NCBI GenBank assembly: GCA_031551695.1
Contig: JAVBNG010000013.1
Span: forward strand, 26,630-90,629
Reading direction: 5' to 3'
From: JAAYCI01 sp031551695
GTDB lineage: Bacteria; Bacillota; Clostridia; Oscillospirales; Ruminococcaceae
Length of the DNA: 64,000 bases
Positions 53,456 to 63,134 of this stretch are shown here, one piece after another (position 1 is the stretch's first letter; every line of letters starts with the position of its first letter). Below the pieces are notes generated by a model. That model did not search any database, had not been told where the DNA came from, and worked only from the letters and a program-made list of their open reading frames with translations. Made by a program: the position numbers and the translations under genes.

Positions 53456-54367
53456 CTAAACCCGGTGCTTTGCCCGTTTCAGCTGGATGCGCAGATACTC
53501 CAGAAAATCGCGCTCACGGCGGTTCAGCACGGTGCCCTTCAGCTTGATGTAAAACAATACCATGCCGTCCTCGTGCCCCTCCACCGGGCGGCAGATGCAG
53601 TGGTGCTGCTCCGCGTCCGGCGCGTCTATGCCAAGGATGGTGGAAAGGTAATGTTCGTGCCGCACAGCCTCGTAGGTGCTGGCCCGGTCTGTCACGTACA
53701 GCACTCTACGCATGTCGGTGATGTCGTACACGCCGAGGGTGTCGTCATAGTCCACGTCCAAATCCGCCACAAAGGGGTACTGGGAAATTTCCGACATATT
53801 CACGCCGTCGCGCGCGGCCAGTTCGTGCTCCGGGCTCATCATCAGCACCAGCGGGATATTGTCGCGCAGGATTTCGAGGTCCAGCCCGTAACTTTCGGCG
53901 ATTTCGCGGTATTTGTCCAGCTTCTGCTTCAAAATGGCTATGACGCCCACCCGGCCCTTGTGGGTAATGATAGCGTCCACATTGTTTTTTATGCCTAGTT
54001 CCTGGAAGGTGTCGCGGAAGCCGTCCACGCTTTCGTTTTTGCGAAACTGGAAAAAGCTGCGCATCACAAATGGAGAGCGGGAACACAGAATGGAGATGTC
54101 CGGCGCTTCTTCCATCTGGCTGGGCACGCTGCGCATCTTGTCATACTCCGCCAATATTTTTTCCGTGCACCGCAAAAAGACGGTGCCCTCCTCGGTGGGC
54201 ACCACGCCTTCCTTTGTGCGGTCCAGAATGGGATATCCCAGCTCCAGTTCGATATTTTTAATAATATTGCTCAGGTTAGACTGTGAGAAGAACAGGTTGC
54301 GCGCCGCGCGGTTGATGGAGCCGCAACGCACCGCCTCTACCACGTAACCCAGATGCTCTATTTTCAC
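53456..54367 (-). CDS. LysR-family transcriptional regulator
   Basis: 303 residues. N-terminal HTH (about 1-60): GSINRAARNLFFSQSNLSNIIKNIELELGYPILDR. The C-terminal part is a periplasmic-binding-like effector domain. It is divergent from the PyrK-like/PyrD-like/ABC transporter operon, so it probably controls it through the TTCGAT dyad in the shared 315-bp region. The effector is unknown; the substrate of the importer is a natural candidate. Confidence 0.9.
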   Translation of the reverse strand: MKIEHLGYVVEAVRCGSINRAARNLFFSQSNLSNIIKNIELELGYPILDRTKEGVVPTEEGTVFLRCTEKILAEYDKMRSVPSQMEEAPDISILCSRSPFVMRSFFQFRKNESVDGFRDTFQELGIKNNVDAIITHKGRVGVIAILKQKLDKYREIAESYGLDLEILRDNIPLVLMMSPEHELAARDGVNMSEISQYPFVADLDVDYDDTLGVYDITDMRRVLYVTDRASTYEAVRHEHYLSTILGIDAPDAEQHHCICRPVEGHEDGMVLFYIKLKGTVLNRRERDFLEYLRIQLKRAKHRV

Positions 54368-54517
54368 AAAGCTGCCTCCGTTGCCTGTGCCAATGCGGGT
54401 TTGTCCTTTCCGTCTACTTTAAAGCGTACCATCTGAATTGTCAACAAAGCCACCGCGGGAATCAATCTGTTTTAGACATATTGCACAAACATATCCGGCA
54501 TTTTCACCATATCAGTT

Positions 54518-54589
54518 TTCGATACAGCTTCGATGAAAGCGATAATCGAACGGCGCGAAAGTATGGTACCATTAGCACAGCGGTACAAT
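54518..54589 (+). promoter_or_regulatory. LysR-type operator and promoter of the redox/transport operon
   Basis: TTCGAT at 54518-54523 and 54529-54534, then ATCGAA at 54545-54550; the last two form a dyad TTCGAT-N10-ATCGAA fitting a T-N11-A LysR box. TACAAT at 54584-54589 could be the -10; the base group 17 bp upstream (GTATGG) is a poor -35, as expected for an activated promoter. A palindrome ATGGTACCAT also overlaps this -35 region. Confidence 0.55.
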
Positions 54590-54682
54590 TCGACGGTTTT
54601 CGACACATTTAAGGAACCTTTTCCACTGCGCCCGGCACCAGCTAACTGTAATTTACTCAAAACGAGCAGGGGGGACCACAAG

Positions 54683-55456
54683 TTGGCACAGCACAGCATT
54701 CAAGTTACGGATACCACCGTCCGGTCAAATGAACGGATCACTGCCAACGGCAGGAAGTATGCCGTTGTGGAAATAGCGTATCCTGTTACGGTGTTTGCCC
54801 CCGGGCAGGTAATGATGGTGAAAACGGAAGACAAAGAGGTGCAATGGCCCTACGCCTATATGATTCAAAAAAGCACAAGCGACGGGTTTGTAGTGGTTGC
54901 GCCGGCGCGCAGTGACCTGTACCGCCAAAGCCCGGGCGACGCCGTGGTGGTTTGGGGCCCGCGGGGCCGCGGACCGCTGGATGGCAGCGGCACAAGCTTT
55001 CTCGCCATCACCGAGGCCGCGGCCTACCCCGCTTGCCTGCCCTTTGTGTTGAAGGAAGCCGACCGGTGCAAGGCCGTGCTGTTTTTAGACAGCGAGGATG
55101 GCGAACCCCTTCTCGGCGAGGCCGCCCATTTCCACAGGGCCGACTCCATGGAAGCCGCCGTGGCGGCGGCGGGCCAGAGCAAGGCGGATTGCTTGCTGAT
55201 TGCCCTGAACCCGCAAAAACTGCTGGACTTTACCCAGGCGCTGGACGACGAGTCGGTAAAGAAGGCCATCGTGTTCATGCCCACGGTGATGGCCTGCGGC
55301 GTGGGCGCCTGCACCAGCTGCGCCATCCACAACCCCGCAACCAATGTGGACAAAACCGCCCCCGCGGGCATTTTGATGTGCTGCCAAGGCCCATACCAGC
55401 CGCTTGCAAAAGTGGATATTGCAACCGACATCACCACCTTCGAAATTTTGAGCTAG
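54683..55456 (+). CDS. PyrK-like iron-sulfur flavoprotein subunit
   Basis: 257 residues from a TTG at 54683, with AGGGGGGA 7 nt upstream; an upstream in-frame ATG region is the promoter. Order: ferredoxin-reductase-like FAD domain (FAPGQVMMV, then WGPRGRGPLD), a degenerate nucleotide domain, and a C-terminal [2Fe-2S] motif MACGVGACTSC with C205, C210, C213 and C233/C234. The PyrK flavin motif RxYS is WPYAY here and the GGGIG nucleotide motif is absent, so NAD(H) use is doubtful. It is followed by a PyrD-like gene 9 bp later, suggesting a heteromeric oxidoreductase not acting in pyrimidine synthesis. Confidence 0.85.
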   Translation: MAQHSIQVTDTTVRSNERITANGRKYAVVEIAYPVTVFAPGQVMMVKTEDKEVQWPYAYMIQKSTSDGFVVVAPARSDLYRQSPGDAVVVWGPRGRGPLDGSGTSFLAITEAAAYPACLPFVLKEADRCKAVLFLDSEDGEPLLGEAAHFHRADSMEAAVAAAGQSKADCLLIALNPQKLLDFTQALDDESVKKAIVFMPTVMACGVGACTSCAIHNPATNVDKTAPAGILMCCQGPYQPLAKVDIATDITTFEILS

Positions 55457-55465
55457 GAGGCCGCC

Positions 55466-56410
55466 ATGAACTTACAAGTCACTATTCCCACCGCAAACGG
55501 CGGCTTTGTGATGAAAAACCCCATCATGCCCGCGGCCGCGACTTTCGGCAACGTCATCGAGTACATGGACGTGTTTGACGTCTCCATCCTCGGCGCCGTG
55601 ATGCCGAATTCCCTCGGCATGGAAAACGGCGGGCCAAACCGCATCCGCCGGGTGTACAAGGGCGAAACCACCTTCATGAGCGCCTTTGGGCCCAACAATA
55701 TCTCGGTAAAAAATTTTGTGAAGGAAGTGCTGCCGCGCCTGCCGTGGAACCGGGTACCCGTGGTGCTGGACATCAAGGCACGCAGCATAGACGACATGGA
55801 AGAGATAGCGGCCTACCTTTCCGGTGTAGAAGGAGTGGCGGGCATCGAATTGAACCTGAACTGCCCGTACTATATGATGCCCGGGGCCGACACGGACGCG
55901 GCGCCCTATTGGCAAAGCCCCGAGACCCTGACGGAACTGGTAAGCCGGGCCAAAAAAGCGGCAGGCAGAAAGGCTGTTTTCATCAAAGCTCCCTCGGCGG
56001 ACCTTCCCCAGCAGCAAATTTCCGCGGCCCTGCACGCTGCCGGGGCAGACGCCTTCGTCAGCTACAACGGCATCGAGGGCTGCGCCGTGGACATCTACAC
56101 ACGCAAATATTGCTGCGGCGGTATGGGCCGCTCGTCGAACATGGGCTACGGCTTGAAGCAATATGCCTTGCGCTGCACACAACTGGCGGCAACGGCCTCC
56201 CCCATGGCCGTCATCGGCTCTGGGGGCATCATCAACGCGAAAAATATTATCGAACATATCCTTGTGGGCGCACACGCCGTGCAGGTGGGCTCGTCGAACC
56301 TGATGCGGCCGGATTTCATGAAGCGTCTTTTAGAAGAACTGGAAGCCCTGATGGAAGACCTGGGCATTGATTCTTTGGACGAGATTCGCGGCACGGCCAC
56401 CGCGAACTAA
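55466..56410 (+). CDS. PyrD-like (dihydroorotate dehydrogenase family) FMN oxidoreductase
   Basis: 314 residues, AGGAGG before the ATG. FMN TIM-barrel of the DHOD family: KNPIMPAAATFGN, IELNLNCPYYMMPG with a Cys in the NxNCP loop, FIKAPSADLP, and phosphate-binding IGSGGIINAKN plus AVQVGSSNLM. Substrate-contacting Asn/Lys segments differ from textbook PyrD, and the genes around it are a peptide importer and FMN-binding-like proteins. It is probably a dehydrogenase/reductase for a different small molecule, partnered with the PyrK-like protein. Confidence 0.87.
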   Translation: MNLQVTIPTANGGFVMKNPIMPAAATFGNVIEYMDVFDVSILGAVMPNSLGMENGGPNRIRRVYKGETTFMSAFGPNNISVKNFVKEVLPRLPWNRVPVVLDIKARSIDDMEEIAAYLSGVEGVAGIELNLNCPYYMMPGADTDAAPYWQSPETLTELVSRAKKAAGRKAVFIKAPSADLPQQQISAALHAAGADAFVSYNGIEGCAVDIYTRKYCCGGMGRSSNMGYGLKQYALRCTQLAATASPMAVIGSGGIINAKNIIEHILVGAHAVQVGSSNLMRPDFMKRLLEELEALMEDLGIDSLDEIRGTATAN

Positions 56411-56516
56411 AAATAAAACAGTCTCCCGTGGGCGCGCCCGGGAAACATCCGCTACTGGCAAACACTGCACCTGTCAACACCAAAAGTACCATTCATGAGA
56501 AAGAGGAGGACCTGAA

Positions 56517-58127
56517 ATGAAAAGCAACCTGCGCAAACCACTCGTATTGCTGCTGGCGCTCACCATGCTCGTCAGCATTCTGTCGGCCTGTGGCGGCGGT
56601 GGCACTGCCGCGTCAGACACGGGCACAGACGCCGCGGTGGCTGAGGACAGCGCCGCTTCCGTCGCAGATTCCGGCACTGTAACCACAAACAGCGACGGCG
56701 AAAAAGTGCTGGTGTATGCCGTGCCCGAGGCGCCTACCTACCTCGACCCGCATAACCAGGCCACAATCGCCATCTACCGCGCCACCACCCAGATCTTTGA
56801 CCGGCTGGTGCTGCTGAACAACGACATGGAGATCGTGCCGCGCCTGGCGGAGAGTTGGGAAGTGGAAGACGACCGCACCACCGTGTTCCACTTGCGGGAC
56901 AATATCTATTTCCACAACGGCGACCACATGACCAGTGAAGACGTGAAATGGAGCCTGGAGCGCACCATCGCCAGCCCCGGCGTCAACTACAACTACCTCA
57001 TTATCGAAGAAATAGAGATCGTGGACGATTACACCTTCAAAATTATCACCAACGAGCCCTTCAACGCCTTACTGTATCGTTTGTCTCTGGACGCTGCCTC
57101 CATCGTGAACCGCAAGGCAGTGGAAGAGGGCGACGAAAAGTTCAACCAGCACCCCGTGGGGGCGGGCCCGTTCAAGTTTGTCTCGTGGGACCTTGGCGGT
57201 GATGTTGTGCTGGAAGCCTTTGACGACTACTACCTTGGCCGCCCCGAAATAGACAAAATCATCATCCGCCACATCCCCGAGGCCATCAACCGCACCATCG
57301 GCCTTGAGACCGGTGAAGTGGGCGTCGCCCTTGACCTTGCCACCAATGACATCGAAACAGTGAAGGCCAACGACAATTTGCAGTTCATCGAGACCGCCAG
57401 CCCCACCATGTGGTTCCTCGGCTTTAACTGCGAAAACGAGAAGTTCAAGGATGAGCGTGTGCGCCAGGCATTCGCCTATGCCATCAACATCCCGGACTTC
57501 ATCGACATCGCCTTCAACGGCATGGCGGACCCGGCCAACTACACCATGGTGTCGGCCAAGATGTTCGGCTCTGCCGCGCCGAAGAATGTGGATTACTCCT
57601 ACAACATTGAAAAAGCCAAGGAGCTTTTGGCCGAGGCGGGCTACCCCGACGGACTGCAGTCCACCATCTGGTGCCTAGACAACCAGCTGGACACCGACTG
57701 CGCCGTGGTTTTGCAGGGCCAGCTGCGCCAAATTGGCGTAGAGCTGGAAGTGCAGCCAACCGAGCAGGGCCGTTTCTTCTCCGAGGCGGGCGCCGGCAAG
57801 CATGAGATGATCGTCCTGTCGAAGACATCCATCGACGTGGACAGCCACCTGCGCGCTATGTACCACACGGAAGCCCTTGGCCCATCCGGTAACCGCCAGT
57901 TCTGGACGGACCCGGAAGTGGACCGCCTGCTGGACGAAGCCTGCGCCGTGCCGGACCTGGACGAGGCGAAGGAACTGTACGCCGAGGTGCAGGAGATCGT
58001 GGCCGAGCACCTGCCTCTCATCCCGCTGTGCAGCGAGTACATCAACGCGGGCATGCAGAACAATGTAAGCGGCTTCGGCCTGTACCCGGGTAAAACCCAC
58101 TACATTTACGGAACCCAAATGGGCTAA
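56517..58127 (+). CDS. Peptide-type ABC transporter substrate-binding lipoprotein
   Basis: 536 residues. Lipoprotein signal with lipobox LSAC and C25. SBP_bac_5 (DppA/OppA-like) fold: YLDPHNQATIAIYRATTQIFDRL, FHLRDNIYFHNGDHMTSEDVKWSLER, VGAGPFKFVSW, RQAFAYAIN. GAGGAGG precedes the ATG. It captures the substrate (di/oligopeptide, opine, glutathione or similar) for the permeases DppB/DppC. Confidence 0.93.
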   Translation: MKSNLRKPLVLLLALTMLVSILSACGGGGTAASDTGTDAAVAEDSAASVADSGTVTTNSDGEKVLVYAVPEAPTYLDPHNQATIAIYRATTQIFDRLVLLNNDMEIVPRLAESWEVEDDRTTVFHLRDNIYFHNGDHMTSEDVKWSLERTIASPGVNYNYLIIEEIEIVDDYTFKIITNEPFNALLYRLSLDAASIVNRKAVEEGDEKFNQHPVGAGPFKFVSWDLGGDVVLEAFDDYYLGRPEIDKIIIRHIPEAINRTIGLETGEVGVALDLATNDIETVKANDNLQFIETASPTMWFLGFNCENEKFKDERVRQAFAYAINIPDFIDIAFNGMADPANYTMVSAKMFGSAAPKNVDYSYNIEKAKELLAEAGYPDGLQSTIWCLDNQLDTDCAVVLQGQLRQIGVELEVQPTEQGRFFSEAGAGKHEMIVLSKTSIDVDSHLRAMYHTEALGPSGNRQFWTDPEVDRLLDEACAVPDLDEAKELYAEVQEIVAEHLPLIPLCSEYINAGMQNNVSGFGLYPGKTHYIYGTQMG

Positions 58128-58150
58128 ATCTTTTCACAAAACAGTATCCC

Positions 58151-58187
58151 GTGTGGCCCATGCAGGCGGTTTTGGCATGGGCCACAC
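58151..58187 (+). other. Hairpin after the binding-protein gene
   Basis: GTGTGGCCCATGC (58151-58163) pairs perfectly with GCATGGGCCACAC (58175-58187), 11-nt loop, no T run. It probably stabilises the upstream mRNA or attenuates transcription into the permease genes. Confidence 0.65.
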
Positions 58188-58250
58188 ACCCGTTTCAAAC
58201 CCACGACGCCGTTCCCAATACCACACAATGTGTTTTCCGGGAGACCGCTT

Positions 58251-59186
58251 ATGTTTAAATTTTTTATCAGACGCCTGATCATGCTCATCCCCGTGCTGCT
58301 TGGGGTCAGCCTGATTGTCTTCACCATCATGAATCTCACCCCCGGCGACCCGGTGGAGATGATGCTTGGCGACGGATATACGGAGGAAGCCTACAACCAA
58401 CTGAACCACGAACTGGGCCTGGACCAGCCGTTCCTGGTGCGGTATGTCAAATATATTGCAGGCGCCGTTACAGGTGATTTTGGCGTTTCCTACCGTTCAC
58501 GCCTGCCGGTGGCTGCGGAAATTGGAGCCAGGTTGCCCAGCACGGTGCTGCTGGCCTTTGCCTCCATCATTTTTGCGGTGGCGGTGGCCATCCCGCTGGG
58601 CACCATCTCGGCGGTGAAGCAATATTCCGCCGTTGATAATATCTCCATGTTCACGGCGCTCATCGGGGTGTCAATGCCAAACTTTTGGCTGGGCATCATG
58701 CTGATATTGGTGTTTGCCGCCTACCTGGGCTGGCTGCCCTCGGCGGGATTCACAGGCTTTTCATCGCTCATTCTGCCGGCCATCACCCTCGGGGCCAACA
58801 GCCTTGCCATCATCACCCGCATGGACCGCTCGGCCATGCTGGAAACCATCCGGCAGGACTATATCCGCACTGCCCGCGCCAAGGGCGTGAAGGAGAGCGT
58901 GGTGGTGGTGAAACACGCCCTGCGCAACGCCCTCATTCCGGTGGTCACCGCCATCGGTTTGCAGTTCGGCTTTGCCATCGGCGGCACGGTGCTGGTGGAA
59001 GTGGTGTTCTCCTGGCCCGGCATTGGCCGGCTGCTGGTGGAATGCATCAAGATCCGCGACACGCCCGTTGTGATGGCCATTGTGCTGATCCTGGCAGTGC
59101 TTTTTTCGGTAATCAACCTGTTTATCGACATCCTGTACGCCTTCCTCGACCCGCGCATCAAGGCACAATACAAGGTAAAGGGGTAG
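58251..59186 (+). CDS. dppB: Peptide ABC transporter permease DppB-type
   Basis: 311 residues from the ATG at 58251, with GGGAGA 6 nt upstream. N-terminal helix MFKFFIRRLIMLIPVLLGVSLIVF, the family motif LTPGDPVEMM, six membrane helices, and the EAA-like loop DYIRTARAKGVKESVVVVKHALRNALIPV. It forms the channel with DppC. Confidence 0.94.
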   Translation: MFKFFIRRLIMLIPVLLGVSLIVFTIMNLTPGDPVEMMLGDGYTEEAYNQLNHELGLDQPFLVRYVKYIAGAVTGDFGVSYRSRLPVAAEIGARLPSTVLLAFASIIFAVAVAIPLGTISAVKQYSAVDNISMFTALIGVSMPNFWLGIMLILVFAAYLGWLPSAGFTGFSSLILPAITLGANSLAIITRMDRSAMLETIRQDYIRTARAKGVKESVVVVKHALRNALIPVVTAIGLQFGFAIGGTVLVEVVFSWPGIGRLLVECIKIRDTPVVMAIVLILAVLFSVINLFIDILYAFLDPRIKAQYKVKG

Positions 59187-59187
59187 C

Positions 59188-60093
59188 ATGATGGGGAATA
59201 GCATTGCAAAACAGGCCGCCGTGGAAGCTGCGGGCGGCGCGAAAAAGAAATCACAGATCGGCTCCATCTGGCGCAGGCTGAAAAAGAATAAAATGGCCGT
59301 AGCAGGCCTCATCATCCTCGGCGTCATCATCTTTTTTGCCATTTTTGCCGACGTGTTTTTTGACTATGAAAGCCAGGCTATCATGCAAAATGCCGCCCTG
59401 AAGCTGAAGCCCCCTTCTGCGGAGCACTGGCTGGGCACGGACGAGCTTGGCCGCGATATTTTGGTGCGCATCGTGTACGGCGCAAGGGTTTCGCTGCCGC
59501 TGTCCTTTGCCACCATTATGCTGTCCTGCATCCTTGGCGGGCTGCTTGGGGCCATCGCCGGCTATGGCGGCAGGGTGGCGGATAACGTCATCATGCGCAT
59601 CATGGACGTGTTCCTCGCCATCCCCAGCATTTTGCTGGCCATCGCCATCGTTGCGGCGCTGGGCCCGTCCCTTGTCAACATGCTCATCGCCATCACTGTG
59701 TCGAATATTCCGCCCTTTGCCCGTGTGGTGCGCGCCTCGGTGCTCACCATCCGCAACGAAGAATATGTGGAGGCGGCGCGGGCCATTGGCGCGCGGGACA
59801 AGCGCATTTTGCTGCGCCACATCATCCCAAACGCCTTGGCGCCGGTCATCGTGCAGGTCACCCTCAGCATTGCGGGCTCTATTTTAGCCATCGCCTCGCT
59901 GTCCTTCATCGGCCTTGGCATCCAGCCGCCCACGCCGGAATGGGGCAGCATGCTCAGCGGCGGGCGGCAGTACATCCGCAGCGCGTGGTGGGTGTGCACC
60001 TTCCCCGGCGTTGCCATCATGCTGTCTATTTTATCGCTGAACATGCTGGGCGACGGCCTGCGTGACGCGCTGGACCCCAAACTGAAAAACTGA
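59188..60093 (+). CDS. dppC: Peptide ABC transporter permease DppC-type
   Basis: 301 residues, AAAGGGG 4 nt before the ATG. OppC N-terminal region (SIWRRLKKNKMAVAGLIIL), LGTDELGRDILVRIVYGARVSL, and the EAA loop EYVEAARAIGARDKRILLRHIIPNALAPV. It starts 1 bp after dppB. Confidence 0.94.
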   Translation: MMGNSIAKQAAVEAAGGAKKKSQIGSIWRRLKKNKMAVAGLIILGVIIFFAIFADVFFDYESQAIMQNAALKLKPPSAEHWLGTDELGRDILVRIVYGARVSLPLSFATIMLSCILGGLLGAIAGYGGRVADNVIMRIMDVFLAIPSILLAIAIVAALGPSLVNMLIAITVSNIPPFARVVRASVLTIRNEEYVEAARAIGARDKRILLRHIIPNALAPVIVQVTLSIAGSILAIASLSFIGLGIQPPTPEWGSMLSGGRQYIRSAWWVCTFPGVAIMLSILSLNMLGDGLRDALDPKLKN

Positions 60094-60103
60094 CGGAGGC
60101 GCC

Positions 60104-61132
60104 ATGAACACGACATCTAAAAAAAACGATTTGCTGCTGGATATTCGCGGCCTCGCAGTGGAATACTGCACCGAAGACGAGGTGGTGCATGCCGTGAACG
60201 GGCTGGATTTACATCTGCGCCGGGGCGAAAACCTGGGCCTTGTGGGTGAAACCGGCGCGGGCAAAACCACCACGGCATACAGTGTGCTGCAAATCATAGC
60301 GAACCCGCCAGGCAAAATCACCGACGGCGAGATATTCTTCGAAGGGCGCGACCTGCTGAAGCAGAAAATCGCCACCATGCGCAGCATCCGCGGCAACGAC
60401 ATCTCCATGATTTTCCAGGACCCGATGACGTCCTTAAACCCGGTATACGTGGTGGGCGACCAGATTGCCGAGGTGATTCGCCTGCACGACAAAAAACTCA
60501 CGAAAAAGCAGGCGCAGGCAAAGGCGGGCGAGATGCTGGAGCTGGTGGGCATCCCGAAGGAGCGCTACGACGAATACCCGCACCAGTTTTCCGGCGGTAT
60601 GAAGCAGCGCGTGGTCATTGCCATGAGCATTGCCTGCAGCCCGAAGCTGATTTTGGCGGACGAGCCCACCACGGCGCTTGACGTCACCATACAGGCGCAG
60701 GTTCTGGAGCTGATGAATGACCTGAAACAGAAACTGAACACCTCACTGTTGCTCATTACCCACGACCTTGGCGTGGTGGCGCAGGTGTGCGACAGCGTGG
60801 CCATCATGTACGCGGGCGAAATCGTGGAATATGGCAGCGTGGCCGAAATTTATGACGACACCGGCCACCCATACACCACCGGCCTATTTGGCTCTATTCC
60901 CACCCTCGACGAGACCTCCGGAATGCTGCGGCCCATCACGGGTCAGATGCCGGACCCGACGAACCTGCCGAAGGGCTGCTGCTTTTCGCCCCGTTGCCCG
61001 TATGCACAGGCCCTGTGTACGGAGGAAAAGCCCCCCATGACGCTGACCGGCGGCACCCATAAGGTGCGCTGCCATATCGCCTCGGGCAAAATCAAGGCTG
61101 TCAAGGCCGGCGAGGAGGCTGCCAATGTCTGA
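60104..61132 (+). CDS. dppD: Peptide ABC transporter ATPase DppD-type
   Basis: 342 residues. Walker A GETGAGKTT, Q-loop FQDPMTSLNP, signature FSGGMKQR, Walker B LILADEPTTALD, switch THDL. The C-terminal oligopeptide domain has a Cys cluster (GCCFSPRCPYAQALC), which in this family may hold an Fe-S centre. It drives transport together with the next gene. Confidence 0.95.
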   Translation: MNTTSKKNDLLLDIRGLAVEYCTEDEVVHAVNGLDLHLRRGENLGLVGETGAGKTTTAYSVLQIIANPPGKITDGEIFFEGRDLLKQKIATMRSIRGNDISMIFQDPMTSLNPVYVVGDQIAEVIRLHDKKLTKKQAQAKAGEMLELVGIPKERYDEYPHQFSGGMKQRVVIAMSIACSPKLILADEPTTALDVTIQAQVLELMNDLKQKLNTSLLLITHDLGVVAQVCDSVAIMYAGEIVEYGSVAEIYDDTGHPYTTGLFGSIPTLDETSGMLRPITGQMPDPTNLPKGCCFSPRCPYAQALCTEEKPPMTLTGGTHKVRCHIASGKIKAVKAGEEAANV

Positions 61133-62108
61133 AAACATTCTGGAAGTACGGGGACTCATGAAGCACTTCAAGACAAAAACCGGCCTGCTGCACGCCGTGG
61201 ACGGCGTGAGCTTCTCCATCAAAAAAGGTGAGACGATGGGCCTTGTGGGGGAAAGCGGCTGCGGCAAGTCCACCATCGGGCGGCTCATCATCGGCCTGCA
61301 CGAAGCGACAGGCGGGGAGATTTTGTTCGACGGGCAGGACATCTGCAAAATGGACAAAAATCAGTTGCACAGCCTGCGCAAGGATCTGCAGATCATTTTC
61401 CAGGATCCCTTCTCCTCGCTGAACCCGCGCATGACCATCAGCGAGATCATCGGCGAGCCGCTCATCATCCACGGCGTCATCGCAAACAAAGCCGACCTCA
61501 TCAAAGAAGTGGCCCGGCTGATGGATGTGGTGGGTTTGTCTGCCCGGCTGTTCAACTCCTACCCGCACGAGCTGGATGGCGGCCGCCGCCAGCGCGTGGG
61601 CATTGCAAGGGCGCTGTCGCTGAAGCCGAAGTTCATTGTGTGCGACGAGCCGGTGTCCTCGCTGGACGTATCCATCCAGGCGCAGATTTTGAACCTGCTG
61701 AAGGAATTGCAGGCTGAATACGGCCTGACATTCCTGTTCATCACCCACGATTTGAGCGTGGTGAAATATTTCTCCAACAACATCTCCGTGATGTACCTTG
61801 GGCAAATGGTGGAGACGGCGCCGTCGAACGAGCTGTTCAAAAACACGGTGCACCCCTATTCACAGGCGCTGCTTTCGGCCATCCCCGAGGCGGACATCCA
61901 CAAAAAAATGCAGCGGGTCAAGCTCATCGGCGAGCTGACCAGCCCCATCAACCCGGAGCCGGGCTGCCGCTTTGCCAGGCGCTGCCTGTATGCGCAGCCG
62001 GCGTGCACCGGGCAAGACCCTCAGCTTGAAGATTTCGGCGGCGACCATTTCTGCGCCTGCTTTCGCGCCCGCGAGTTGCAGACCAGGAAAACTTCTGAAA
62101 CAACGTGA
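61125..62108 (+). CDS. dppF: Peptide ABC transporter ATPase DppF-type
   Basis: 327 residues, overlapping dppD by 8 bp. Walker A GESGCGKST, Q-loop FQDPFSSLNPR, signature LDGGRRQRVGIARAL (the usual LSGGQ changed to LDGGR), Walker B FIVCDEPVSSLD, switch THDL. C-terminal Cys motif GCRFARRCLYAQPAC. It completes a five-gene importer. Confidence 0.94.
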   Translation: MSENILEVRGLMKHFKTKTGLLHAVDGVSFSIKKGETMGLVGESGCGKSTIGRLIIGLHEATGGEILFDGQDICKMDKNQLHSLRKDLQIIFQDPFSSLNPRMTISEIIGEPLIIHGVIANKADLIKEVARLMDVVGLSARLFNSYPHELDGGRRQRVGIARALSLKPKFIVCDEPVSSLDVSIQAQILNLLKELQAEYGLTFLFITHDLSVVKYFSNNISVMYLGQMVETAPSNELFKNTVHPYSQALLSAIPEADIHKKMQRVKLIGELTSPINPEPGCRFARRCLYAQPACTGQDPQLEDFGGDHFCACFRARELQTRKTSETT

Positions 62109-62123
62109 AAAAGGAGCGCGAAT

Positions 62124-63110
62124 ATGGCAGATAAAACCCGCACGCTGGGACTTGGACCCTGGCACGCAGATAACGAGGCACAGTTGATCCGCTGGACGGT
62201 GCAGCCGCCGTACAAAGGCTTTTTGAAAGGCGATTACTTCAGCGCCCGGCTGCGTTACAGCCCCCGCTGGGACGACCCCGGCCACCTGGGCATGCTGGAG
62301 GTGGTGACGGACGGTGATGGCAAGCCGGTATTTGCCGAGTTTAACGAAAGCACCATGGGCAATTACTATGTGCGCCATTTCCAAAACCTCTCCAAGCGCC
62401 GCACAGAGTTCCAGTTTTTCCAGGATTTCCACGACAAAATCCGCAGTGTCGCCTATGGTAAAGTGTTGCAAAACGGGTTTGAGCATGTGGAAAATCAAAT
62501 TGTTGGCGGTAAGCCGCTGGACGGTGAATTTGAACTGCTGGCGGGCGCATCCTTCTCTATGAAAAACATGGTCGGCCTCACGAAGGACGTTGCAAAGCAG
62601 ATGAAGGATCCGAACCGCAAACAGCAGCGCTATTACGGCTATGTGGAGGATTTCGGCTATGGTCTCACGGGCTGGCTGCAGGTGGTGGTGGTGGGCGGCA
62701 AGATCGTCAAATGCTTCTACGACGAGATTTTTGCCGACGACTCGAAGGATATCCAATATGACGATTTGAAGCAGTTCTACCGCCAGAGCAAATATCATTC
62801 TTCCACTTATGAAGACCCGTTCCCCTCCGGGTGGGACCGCCACGCCTGGCTCGTCTGCTTTTCGGACCAGATGCGCCAGCTGGAAGACAAGGTGCTGAAA
62901 ACGCAGAACCTGCTGGACATTTCTGGCCTGCCCTGTGTGGATGGCCCGGACATGGGCGTGGTGTGGGACGCTCCCGGCAAACAGGACGTCCCCCTTGTCT
63001 CCAATAGCGATGCCACCGCCCGCAGCGTGGAACGCCCGCGCTCGCCCGTGTGGAACAACTACCTGCGCATGGCGAAAGTGGTGGCGGAAGAGATGGAAAA
63101 AGACCAATAA
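62124..63110 (+). CDS. FMN-binding-like cytoplasmic protein, flavinylation motif degenerate
   Basis: 328 residues, no signal peptide. Two domains with the FMN-binding-family pattern, each a G-x-Y/F...G then V-x-V-V...GK-I/P-V-x-x-x-F-x/D-E: about 35-145 and 180-300. At residues 137-143 it reads ELLAGAS where the paralog in the next gene has DLVSGAS, so the acidic residue is Glu and the first hydroxyl is Ala. ApbE-type flavinylation requires D-x-x-S/T-G-A-T/S, so covalent FMN is doubtful here. It is co-transcribed with the ABC importer, 15 bp after dppF. Function unknown; an electron carrier or flavin-binding scaffold is likely. Confidence 0.75.
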   Translation: MADKTRTLGLGPWHADNEAQLIRWTVQPPYKGFLKGDYFSARLRYSPRWDDPGHLGMLEVVTDGDGKPVFAEFNESTMGNYYVRHFQNLSKRRTEFQFFQDFHDKIRSVAYGKVLQNGFEHVENQIVGGKPLDGEFELLAGASFSMKNMVGLTKDVAKQMKDPNRKQQRYYGYVEDFGYGLTGWLQVVVVGGKIVKCFYDEIFADDSKDIQYDDLKQFYRQSKYHSSTYEDPFPSGWDRHAWLVCFSDQMRQLEDKVLKTQNLLDISGLPCVDGPDMGVVWDAPGKQDVPLVSNSDATARSVERPRSPVWNNYLRMAKVVAEEMEKDQ

Positions 63111-63134
63111 AACGCATAACGGGAGGAAACACCG

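Noticed and set aside
55466..56410. Pyrimidine-synthesis pyrD/pyrK
   Set aside because: No other pyr genes are near, the PyrK-like protein lacks the RxYS and GGGIG motifs, and the operon continues with a peptide importer.
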